Assembly (NCBI GenBank): GCA_025766275.1
Contig: JAFKAC010000169.1
Span: 1-64,000, forward strand
Length of the DNA: 64,000 nt
Direction: 5' to 3'
Source of the DNA: Lactarius indigo
Lineage: Eukaryota; Basidiomycota; Agaricomycetes; Russulales; Russulaceae
Positions within the stretch are counted from its first letter, which is position 1. Each line of letters opens with the position of its first letter. The notes beneath the pieces were generated by a model. That model made no database searches, had not been told where the DNA came from, and saw only the letters and a program-made list of their open reading frames with translations. The translations under genes were made by a program, and so were the position numbers. Below are positions 55,801 to 64,000 of the stretch, piece after piece.

Positions 55801-57365
55801 TTTAAGAGAATTTATTTGCAACAAGGCTATATACATGTATTTGTACCTAGGAATGAACTACATAAAAGTAGGGGACCTGTGTGACTCACCTGGGGTGGCC
55901 AGAGAGGGAAAAGGGGGTGGGAAGAGAAAGGGGGGTGTGGAGGGGCAAGAGGAGGGTGCGCGAGGGCTGTCTGAGGGTATCTGAGGGTGTCCAAGGGCCT
56001 TCCGAGGGTGTCCGAGGCATCCAGGGGCACGCAATGGTTGTCCGAAGGTGGGCGGGCGCTGGTGGCAGCAGCGAGGGTGGAACGGTGGCGGTGGCGACAG
56101 CTCCAGCGGTGGTGGCGCCAGCAGCAAGTGGTGGCGGTGGTGGCAATGTGAGGGCGGTGGCAGCGGCGACGTGAGGGCGGTGGCAGCGGCAACAGTGAAG
56201 GTGGTGGCAGCGGTGGCAGCGGCAGTGAGGATGGTGGTGGTGGCGGCAGCTGCAGCGAGGGCGTTGGCGGCAGCGGTGGCGGCTGCAGCAGCAGCGTGGG
56301 TGGTGGTGGTGGTGGCAGTGAGGGCGGTTGTGGCGACAGCGGCGGCAGAAGCGAGGGCATAGGGTGATGATGCCGAAGACGATGCAGAGGCGGTGGCAGA
56401 GACAGTAGGCGGCGGTGACAGTGACGGCGCAGGTGACAACGGTGACAATGTTGGCGACGATGGCGACAGTGCCGTCAGAGGCACCGACAGCTGCGCGGCG
56501 GCCAGAGGAGCAGCGACGGGCAGTGACCAGAGCGACGGGTGGCGAGAGGCGACGACCAGCAGTGAGAGGCGGCGACCAGCGGTGAGAGGCAGCGACCAGT
56601 GGCGAGAGGCGGTGACCAGCGGCAACCAGAGCGACGGGCAGTGACCAGAGCAAGTGGTGGCGACCAGAGTGAGGGGCGGCGAGCGGCGGCAACCAGAGTG
56701 AGGGGCAGCGAGCGGCAGCAACCAGAGTGAGGGGCAGCGAGCGGCAGCAACCAGAGTGAGGGGCAGCGAGCGGCAGCAACCAGAGTGAGGGGCAGCGAGC
56801 GGCAGCAACCAGAGTGAGGGGCAGCAAGCGGCGGCAACCAGAGTGAGGGGCAGCGAGCGGTGGCGACCAGAGTGAGGGGCGGCAACCAGCGACCAGCAGT
56901 GACCAGAGTGAGCAACGACAAGAAGAAGCAGCGGCCAGAGAGAGAGCAACGAGGGCAGCGAGAGCACAGACAAGGCCAGCAGTCAGCGGGCAGACAACAC
57001 GAACAGCACACAGACAATGCACAGACCGCAAGCCCAGTCTGTGCAGAGGGGGGGATGACTGGGGATCCTGGCCAGTCGTTCAGATACTCAGTACTCAGTC
57101 TCACTGAGGGGGAGCCAGGTATACTCAGTACTCAGGGCTTGAAGCTTGAAGTTCGAGACTTGGATTCACACGTGTGTTCATTGGCTTGGCTGACTCAGGC
57201 TACCCAAAATGGTACGATTTCCTATTTGTACTTTTGGGTGGCTTGAGCCAGCTCAGCCTAGCTTGAGCCAGCTCAATTCGGAGTGGCTTAGCTCAGCTTG
57301 TCCTTTTTTGGTCGAGCTGTGCTTAGCTGAGCCAAGCCAAGCTGAGCCGAGCCACAGCAACACTA
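55801..57365. other. right arm of the hAT element, GC-rich and repetitive
   Basis: After the transposase stop comes a G-rich strand of GGTGGCAGCGG-type repeats (about 56045-56400), then a 29-bp minisatellite. Unique sequence follows, then subterminal GGCTGAGCC-like motifs and the inverted terminus. Minus-strand open frames here (Leu/Pro/Ala/His-rich) are by-products of the repeats. Confidence 0.7.
56671..56890 (+). repeat. 29-bp tandem repeat
   Basis: Seven full copies plus a partial one of a 29-bp unit beginning GAGGGGCAGCGAGCGGCAGC and ending AACCAGAGT, starting at 56671, 56700, 56729, 56758, 56787, 56816 and 56845. The central copies are identical, and the outer copies carry A/G and C/T variants. 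Confidence 0.9.
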
Positions 57366-57499
57366 GCTGCAGTGTGTGCCTGTTGAGCCCCTGTTCAGCT
57401 TGTGTTGGGTTGACATGTGATCCCCATTTGCTCGATCTTTGCTAAGTCATTTATGCCTGTCCAGCATCCAAGTTGGACTAACGCCGGTGGAGCATAACA
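57366..57499 (-). repeat. LTR fragment truncated by the hAT right end
   Basis: 134 bp matching, in reverse, the beginning of the solo LTR at 61796-62304. Both share AGTCGGACTAACGCCGGTGG-like sequence (here with TTGGACTAACGCCGGTGG). It ends GCATAACA at 57499. The other part of this LTR is not found on the far side of the hAT element. Confidence 0.8.
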
Positions 57500-59405
57500 T
57501 ATATGGACGACATTGGCATCGCTACAGGACTCCAACATTCACTTGAAGATCACGTCCAGGCAGTCAAGGATGTACTTTGTGTATCCGTGGAACACAATCT
57601 CTACTACAAACTTGAGAAATGCCTTTTTCATTCCCCACGCATGGATTACCTGGGGGTAATCCTTGAAAAGGGGGTGACATGCATGGACCCCATAAAAATT
57701 TCAGGCATCAAAGACTGGCCTACACCAACCAAAGTTAAGGACATTCACTCTTTTCTTGGATTCTGCAATTTTTACCAACCTTTCATTCAGGGCTTCGCAA
57801 CCAAAGCATGTCCACTCAATAAACTCACATGTAAAGACACAGAATGGCATTGGGGAACAGAAGAAGAAACAGCCTTCCAAGACCTCAAAACTCTCGTTAC
57901 TAGTGAACTGGTATTAGTGCACCCTGACTTGACTCAGCAATTCAAATTAGAAGTTGACGTGTCAGGCTTTGCAACAGAAGCAGTTCTTCTCCAGTGCAAA
58001 GGGGATGGTAAACAGCACCCTATTGGTTATTACTCCTCCACCCTTAACAAAGCGGAATGAAATTATGTCATTTACAATCTCGAACTCCTAGCAATTGTCA
58101 AAGCCTTTCATCACTGAAGACCTCTCTTGGTGGGCTCTCCCCACAAGATAAAAGTCTTTTCCAACCACCTAAATCTACAGTATTGGAAGTGATGAACAGC
58201 AAGATGGAACCTATACTCACACTGGGACAAAGTACTGTGGTGAGATAGAGGTAGCAACTGGTAAGCAGCAGAGGGGAGGTCTTGCAGGTGAAGCAGAAGT
58301 AAAGTCTGGCACACAGCAGAGTGAGAACTGATAATAGTATTACAGGAGAGGAACTTTACCTGGCACACAGCAGAGTGAGAACTGATGTGGTCCAGGGCAT
58401 ACAGAGTACTCTACTTATACTATACAGAGGTGTGACACTAGTACAAGGGCAGTAACATAGAGTCACGGAATACAAGGAGCATTGTTCTACATACAGGACA
58501 AAAGGAATGTACCAAAGGAGAACAAGGTGACCAGAACAAAGAAAGTCCAGACTAAGATGATATCATAGTGACATCACAATAAAGATAACGCTAGAAAGAG
58601 AACAAAGGAAGGAGTACAATGAAGAGTCCGGAGTAGTCCATATGATGTCATTGTACAGTGATGTCATAGAAGTCCTAGATTGTACAGATCAAATTAAATC
58701 TAATCTAAAGCGGTCCTAATTAATCTACAGCAGTCCATATCTGTAAGTCCAGTCCGTTAGAGCCGCTAAGTGCGCAAGGGTCACTTATCAACAGGAAGTT
58801 GCCACAGAAAATTAGTCAACACATGGCTAGGGAAGCACTCAAACTCTCTAAATACAATTTTAAAATTCATCACATCAAGGGTACTTCCAATGGATGAGCC
58901 AACGCTCTCTCTCATCAACCCAATTACGACCAGGGGGAAAACGACAACAAAGGGATTACAGTGCTACCAGAGCATGTCTTTGCACGAGCAAACACACTAC
59001 AAGAAGAACCTCATACCGATTACCGAAGACCTGAAATCCTTCCAGTGGAAATGACGCCTCTGCACCCAGTGTATGAACAAGATAGAGCTAAGTTGAAACC
59101 TTGGATTGACGCACACAGGCTCAAAGATATTGAAGGAACATGGTACAAGGATGGACACCACGTTGTCACAGGCGGCATTCATGACAAGCGTACCATTATT
59201 GCCACACATCATGACTCCCCTGTGTATGGTCATCCAGAGATCAAGCACACTCTCCAACTTACTGAACAACATTACTGGTGGTCGCAAATGAAGAATGATG
59301 TCACAGACTACATCAAAGGGTGTGTGGAATGCCAGCGGCATAAGGTCAACCTTTGCCCCATCAAAGTGCCACTACAACCCATCTACCCCAAACCGGAAGC
59401 TCTAC
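57500..59405 (+). pseudogene. Gypsy C pol fragment (RT end, RNase H, integrase start)
   Basis: A Gypsy family different from A/B. It starts inside the RT active site (YMDDIGIATGLQHSLEDHV), then the RT-RNase H connection (FLGFCNFYQPFIQGFA) and RNase H (FKLEVDVSGFATEAVL). TGA codons interrupt at 58058 and 58115. After a solo LTR (58190-58793) the pol resumes (ALKLSKYNFKIHHIKG, TGA at 58894). It reaches the integrase zinc region (GHPEIKHTLQLTEQHYWWSQ, CVECQRHK) and is cut at about 59405 by another LTR. Dead remnant. Confidence 0.85.
58190..58793 (-). mobile_element. solo LTR related to the Copia family, TSD GGAAG
   Basis: 604 bp. In reverse orientation it starts TGTTGATAAGTGACCC and is recognisably related to the 608-bp Copia LTR, sharing CGCACTTAGCGGCTCTAA and the duplicated CAGTTCTCACT motif, but with many differences. 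Flanked by GGAAG at 58185-58189 and 58794-58798. An older relative of the intact Copia. Confidence 0.9.
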
Positions 59406-59410
59406 TGTAA

Positions 59411-60121
59411 TGTTACAGTAGGAATGTTCAGCTCGGTGTGAGCAAGTCTGGTCTTTCTATGTCAATGAGCAAGGGTTCAGCTGGTAGTGGCAAGGTTTAA
59501 GTGGTTAACAAGGATCTCAGAGTATGACACAATACTCAAGATGTGAGTGGAGTTCAGGGGTTCAAGAGGTTTGATGGTTCAGCAGAGAGTTACCCCAAGG
59601 GAATGGGAAAACAATGTATACTGTGATGGTAAAGAAGTTGAGTCTAAGGATACAAGCTACTTAGGGCCATGACTTATATAGAAAAAGGTTTGTTTGTGTG
59701 GAACAAACAAATGGCGCAATCTGCAGCAAGTGTGAGAAGTAACACAGCAATCTGCAGCAGGTGTGAGAAGAAAGTACAGCAGTCCACAGCAGGCACAGGA
59801 AAAAGAAGAAGATGTGCACAGCTATCCGCAGTAAGTGTGAGAAGAAACAAGGATATAAAAGGCAAGTGAGACATGTCTCAGTTTTAACAAAAGTGAGACA
59901 CCTGCCATAAAAGGGTGCATTTAGCCCAAGTATAGTAGTAATAAAGACTTATAAGGACAATGAGTGTCTCATTGTCTCACTTTGCACTAGGAGAGAATCT
60001 TAAGGCTCCTAGTGTGCAGCAAGTTCAAGAAAGGGAAAGCCAAGAAAGGAAAGACTTTCCTGCAAACACAAGTGTAAGTACGAAATCAAAGTAAAGTTAA
60101 AAACAAGTCCAGTCTGTAACA
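59411..60121 (+). repeat. LTR of another family
   Basis: About 710 bp from TGTTACAGTAGG (or TGTAATG at 59406) to GTCTGTAACA at 60121. It cuts the Gypsy C integrase. No 5-bp duplication is visible (left flank CTACT or TGTAA, right flank ATTGA), so it may be the 5' LTR of an element whose remainder was lost, not a solo LTR. It contains imperfect repeats of GCAATCTGCAGCAGGTGTGA near 59710-59840. Confidence 0.65.
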
Positions 60122-60849
60122 ATTGAGCAATATTGGGGTGCAGCCAAGTTTTGATATCACACAGCACCCTGATCAACTACAATCAAGGAGATGGAGAAGA
60201 TGGTAAAGGAATCTCTTGACAATGTTTCTCTCCTTCAAATTCAAAGGTGTGTTTCTTTTTTGTTTTCTCAATTGTCTCCCAAACTCACACCCTGTTCTCT
60301 AGGTTCACAAATTGTTCAGCTTGTTTCATTGCTGCTTACAGGGAGGGTCTGTTGGGCACACAGGTGGCTTGGGCTAATAAAAAGTATCATAGTCATTGTA
60401 CACTACCACCTCAATGTATCCTAGAGGCTAGAACTACTGTGGACCCATAGAATTAATTTTCCAACTTTTCAATGCTTGAGACCTAGGAATTTGGCCAGGT
60501 CACATGACTCTAAACCTAGGGTTGGGGCTTAAGTAAAGGTTGCAGGTCCTTTATGGTGGCAGTCTTATGCCCTAACACCCTAGCCCCACAGATCTTGATT
60601 TTTTTTTGGAAGATTGTTGGGATCTGTGTGCATAGAAACCTCTCAAAAATGACCACCTTTCTCTTTTGTTTACTCTCCCTTCATAGTCACCAATAAATTC
60701 CCTCTTATTTTTCTGATCATGTATCTACACAACCTACTGTACATAGTGTAATTTTTTTGGGCTTAAAGGATGTGGGAAAGCAGCAATCTATCCCAATCTC
60801 TAAGATTTGCACAACATTGTGCATTTGCAATAGCCTGTACATGATAGTA
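60122..60849 (+). other. unassigned segment between LTR and pogo terminus
   Basis: Follows the LTR directly. A possible coding start ATG GAG AAG at 60191 runs to about 60245, then a putative intron (GTGTGT..., ending CTCTAG at 60301). After it a frame reads YREGLLGTQVAWANKKYHSH up to a stop at 60448. I do not recognise the family. It may be the 5' interior of the retroelement whose LTR precedes it. The rest holds no gene that I can see. Confidence 0.35.
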
Positions 60850-61795
60850 CAGTCAAACCTCTCTTAACCCATACCCCTTGGTGGATGGCCTAGGCTATGG
60901 GTTATGGAAGGCTATGTGGTAGTGGATTTGTGCTAAAAATAGACCCAAAAAAATCCCTGAAAGTTTTCAACAGTGTATTATAATTAGTTGATTATAAATG
61001 GCATATTCTAGCCATCGAAGTACCATGGACTGATTAAAATTATAACTCCTAGAAAAAGTCAGTCAAAACTGTGTTTCTCATCAATTTGGCCTCATCTTTC
61101 TGAATTAGCCTAGTCAATGAGCCCAATAAAGCCTCAATTTTGCGTGCGAGAGAATTATCCATTTCTGAGACATATTGTATAATGGTTGACATGGCCTTGA
61201 GAACGTCATGATAACTTGGATGGGGTTTGACAGGACTGTCATCATCCACATCATCCCCACCATTTTTCTCAATGTTTTCACATGCTTTGATGGTGTCCAT
61301 AACAGCTTGATAAATATCCTTATCACTTGCCTCTGCCATGATGTGGGCCTCACTTTGTGGGTTAAGCAATGACTCAATGTCCATTCTGTTATCTGGATGA
61401 AGCACCCCTCTGGATTGGAGATTGTCAAGAGCGTTTTCAACCTGTTCCTCTGCATGAGCTAATGGGTCCCAAGGGGGGTCCATTTGCAGCTCGGAATTGT
61501 CATTGCAAAGAAGAGATGAGATGGGGATTGATGGCCAGGTCACATGAGATGGAGAGGTTGGCATTTCTGGTAAAATCCCTGCTTTGCACCAACAGTTTCG
61601 GGAGGTCGTTGTGTCCACATCGCACCAAGCTGATTCAGCCATTCTCATTGCTTGAAGCTGGTTGATCTCATAGATCTTGGCAGGTGTTACACCCTCATCA
61701 TACCAGTTGATTGCTTGTTGGATGAACCTGGCATGATAGTAAGCCTTGAAGCATCGGATAATCCCTTGGTCATTTGGTTGAATGTGTGTGGTGAG

Positions 61796-62304
61796 TGTTA
61801 CGCTCCACCGGCGTTAGTCCGACTTGGACACGTAGAAGGCGTAATCGACTTAGCGAAAGTTAGGCGAATGGGGATCACGTGTCAACCCAACGCAAGCTGA
61901 ACAGGGGCACACTGGCACACACTGCAGCTAAAGAGTAAAGAGGATCTATCCCTTGGTGGATAGGAGCGGAGGTACACTTAGTCCGAGACTAAGGCAGACA
62001 AGAGACGAGTCAAGTGGTGGATTGAAGAAGACCAAGATGGGGACTCTTGGTCTTCCGAGTCGACTACTTATACAGATACACGCGGGCTTTAAAGCGCCGC
62101 TCGAATAGTACGTAACCAATAGCGTAACTAGCTCGAACCCTAGTACCGCTATCCTAGGAATGAGTCATACATGAGTCACAATCACATGTGAACTACTATG
62201 CTGACTGATACGAAGTAAGAGTCCATGACTAATGCTAATACCGGACCGTAGTCATAACCAGTCGTGAGTCGTGTACAATGAGTCATCAAGTCCGTACCGT
62301 AACA
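61796..62304. mobile_element. solo LTR in the pogo transposase, TSD GTGAG
   Basis: 509 bp from TGTTACGCTCCACCGG to CCGTAACA, flanked by GTGAG (61791-61795 and 62305-62309). It interrupts the transposase just before the QPND motif. Same family as the fragment at 57366-57499. Confidence 0.92.
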
Positions 62305-63181
62305 GTGAGGTTGGGTTGGAAGTTTTCGACACGAATTGCCTTGAGGTCTGGAGGGATAATGTGGCTGGAGAAATTATCTTGAAGAAGTAAAATTTTCCAT
62401 TTCTTTGCTTCAAGTTCCTTATCCCATTGCTTGATCCAGTCTTGATAGAGTTGTGCTGTCATCCAGGCCTTTGCATTGCTTTGATAATAAAACCCTAGCT
62501 GAGCACCAGATTTCTTTAGGAAAGCCTGTGGTCATGCAGCTTTACTGATGACAAAGGCTTGAAGCTTATCAGACCCATCAGCATTTGTTGTGAGTGCATA
62601 GGTCAGTCTAGCTTTCTTTCCTTTCACTCCTGATTGTTTAGAAGTCAACAGGCCTCAATCAGGCACCATTCTGTGTGTTTGAATTAGTCTGGAAGCCACC
62701 AGGAGCACCTAGGCACTTATGCATAGAAAAGACCAGTTTTGTCCATGTTGTAGAGATCCTTTAGCTCATACCCCCCTTCCAGAATGATCTTCTGGATCCA
62801 TTTTCTCTCTTCTTCCACTGTTTCAACAGTCAATGAACCTGCTTCCCCATGGCACCTCCATTCCTTCAAACCATTTCTTTTCTTGAACCGCATCAGCCCC
62901 CCATTGCTCAGTTTCAACCTTTCATCAGCTGAAACTCATGCTAAGTTAGTGAACATGTTCCATTTCTGGTGCAGGACTTCTCCAGTTAACAAAACCCCAT
63001 CGGCCATCACTTTTGAAACCCAGAGGTCAAGCATCTCAGAAACCTCAGGATGCTCTGTTTGCTAAGCTCATTTGGCCATCCGGTCGCTTGAGCAGTTAGT
63101 CTCTTGCCATTGTGCCCTCCATTTGGCCTTGTCCTTCAGCCAGGCAGAAACCAGTGGCTGCTTGATTTGGAGATTTGGATA

Positions 63182-63764
63182 TGTAATGCCACTACAGGGG
63201 CATTTGGTACGACCTGTACCAAGTCAGTCGATATATGGTAGTACAGGCTCAGTGGCCTGACTTCAGTAGGATTATGCACAAGGATCACAAGGACATGAGT
63301 CACTTGGACCGTAGAGGGAGGCTAAGGCTCAAAGACCTAGCACAGACAAGGAATTGTGAGACAGGGAAAAGCACGAAGGTGTTCCATGTTAGATGAGTGT
63401 AGTATTACACAAGAAGTCTAGTCTACCGTACAAGCTAGGTAAGACCAGGTTTAAGTATGAGTCAGATTGTGTGGTCGCTGCAAATAGATGGCACCATCGC
63501 TTGATCGAGGGATAAAGGGAAAAACATAAGGGGAACAAGGCATAGATATAGTTGGAACAAAGGCAAATCACGCGGGGTCGTGCATGAGTGAGAATGAGAC
63601 GGAAACTAGCACATGTAAGCTTTATCAAAGGAGATTGTCAATAAGCAAGGCATGCAATAGGAACCGGGTGATCGTATAGTCCATGTAATCATACAGGGCT
63701 CGTAAAGTATTGGGAAAAGGATAGTAAGGTGAAGAAAAGGACGAGTCTGAAAGAAATCGTAACA
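63182..63764. mobile_element. solo LTR in the pogo transposase, TSD GGATA
   Basis: 583 bp from TGTAATGCCACTACAGG to AATCGTAACA, flanked by GGATA (63177-63181 and 63765-63769). Removing it restores the reading of the HTH region (EHF..IYPNL). A different family from the LTR at 61796. Confidence 0.92.
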
Positions 63765-64000
63765 GGATAGATCAACACAAAGTGTTCAGCTGTCTTTGTC
63801 TGGCCTTGCTTATGCTTATGATACCAGTTGAGAATTTCAATTCGCTGAGCTAAGGTTGCATTCTCCTTTTTCATGAAAACTGGGGCTGCTTGAGCAGGAA
63901 CTGGTTTTTCTTTAGGCACTTTATTTTCCTTCTCTTTTTTAGAGCCTGTCCAAAAATGTTTGTCAGCATCTTTTGGATTCTAAAGTCTGAGATGGTGCGT

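Larger units (their letters stand above)
36652..57365 (+). mobile_element. hAT-family DNA transposon, expanded by a nested Gypsy insertion
   Basis: Left end TAGTGTTGCCATGGCTCGGC at 36652; the right end is the reverse complement of TAGTGTTGCTGTGGCTCGGC, ending at 57365. Both ends are rich in GGCTGAGCC/GGCTCAGC subterminal motifs. Without the 14.3 kb Gypsy B insertion the element is about 6.4 kb and encodes a 14-exon hAT transposase (52235-55800). The 8-bp flanks (GCCAAGAG left, GCTGCAGT right) do not match as a target duplication, and the two sides lie in different transposons. This suggests a recombined or rearranged locus. Confidence 0.8.
61049..63990 (-). pseudogene. pogo-type transposase (CENP-B HTH plus DDE), broken
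   Basis: Reading 5' to 3' on the minus strand: an N-terminal HTH (ATLAQRIEILNWYHKHKQGQ, then KTAEHF at about 63775), continuing past a solo LTR with YPNLQIKQPLVSAWLKDKAK and WQETNCSSDRMAK (about 63065-63181). Next comes the CENP-B second HTH region (FKKRNGLKEWRCHGEAGS). DDE motifs are YNMDKTGLFYA (about 62720-62750), LLLQDNFSSH and, past the second LTR, QPNDQGIIRCFKAYYHARF (about 61715-61785). The tail ends at TAG 61051-61049. Several stops and at least one frame change interrupt it, so it is non-functional even without the LTRs. Confidence 0.8.
60850..64000 (-). mobile_element. pogo/Tigger-like DNA transposon, runs off the right edge
   Basis: The terminus CAGTCAAACCTCTCTTAAC at 60850 directly follows a TA dinucleotide, as in Tigger/pogo elements with TA target duplication. 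A minus-strand pogo-type transposase with HTH and DDE regions fills the segment. The other terminus lies outside the window. Two solo LTRs (61796-62304, 63182-63764) have inserted into it. Confidence 0.75.

Noticed and set aside
55858..57104. Long minus-strand Leu/Pro/Ala-rich frames (over 370 codons)
   Set aside because: GC-rich GGTGGCAGC-type and 29-bp repeats leave several frames open; no ATG context, introns or domain support.

Overview
This is a stretch of a fungal nuclear genome, almost certainly a mushroom-forming basidiomycete. The coding genes are broken by many 45-65 bp GT-AG introns. They encode typical eukaryotic proteins: an ataxin-2/Pbp1 homologue, a combined Mad3/Bub1 checkpoint kinase, Mediator subunit 22, the Mgm1/OPA1 dynamin, a peroxisomal SCP2 protein and Maf1. 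There is also a C2-NACHT-WD40 protein of the kind that is expanded in Agaricomycetes. Exon models were assembled by hand from splice signals, reading phase and recognisable family motifs.

Layout. 1-299 (minus): internal exons of an aquaporin running off the left edge. 300-5334: gene-poor, with only weak coding-like scraps. 5650-9378 (plus): Pbp1/ataxin-2, 15 exons, with a duplicated SM domain. 9728-13319 (minus): MadBub kinase. 13.7-14.2 kb: probable NACHT remnant. 14618-about 20.5 kb (minus): large NLR-like NACHT-WD40 gene with 14 nearly identical WD repeats. 20512-25193: a 4.7 kb foldback-like palindromic element made of 0.5 kb terminal inverted repeats plus an 8-bp satellite. 25348-25936 (minus): MED22. 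26094-29062 (plus): MGM1. 29381-29960 (plus): SCP2 protein ending in AKL. 30175-31236 (plus): MAF1.

32-64 kb is a nested transposon graveyard. A LINE scrap is cut by a decayed chromovirus-type Gypsy element (A), which carries an unrelated solo LTR. A is cut at 36652 by a hAT transposon (36652-57365). The hAT contains a second, better preserved Gypsy element (B, 37699-51991, TSD GGGTG). B in turn contains an apparently intact Copia element with same-length, apparently identical LTRs (42155-48493, TSD AATAG). Right of the hAT lie an LTR fragment, a third Gypsy pol fragment with a solo LTR, another LTR, and a pogo/Tigger-like transposon interrupted by two solo LTRs.

The most unusual items are the satellite-armed palindromic element, the duplicated ataxin-2 SM domain, the zinc-knuckle extension after the chromodomain of Gypsy B, and the non-matching flanks of the hAT element, which suggest a recombined junction. 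Nearly all nonsense changes seen in the transposons are TGA, mostly where a sister copy has CGA, which points to deamination of methylated CpG.
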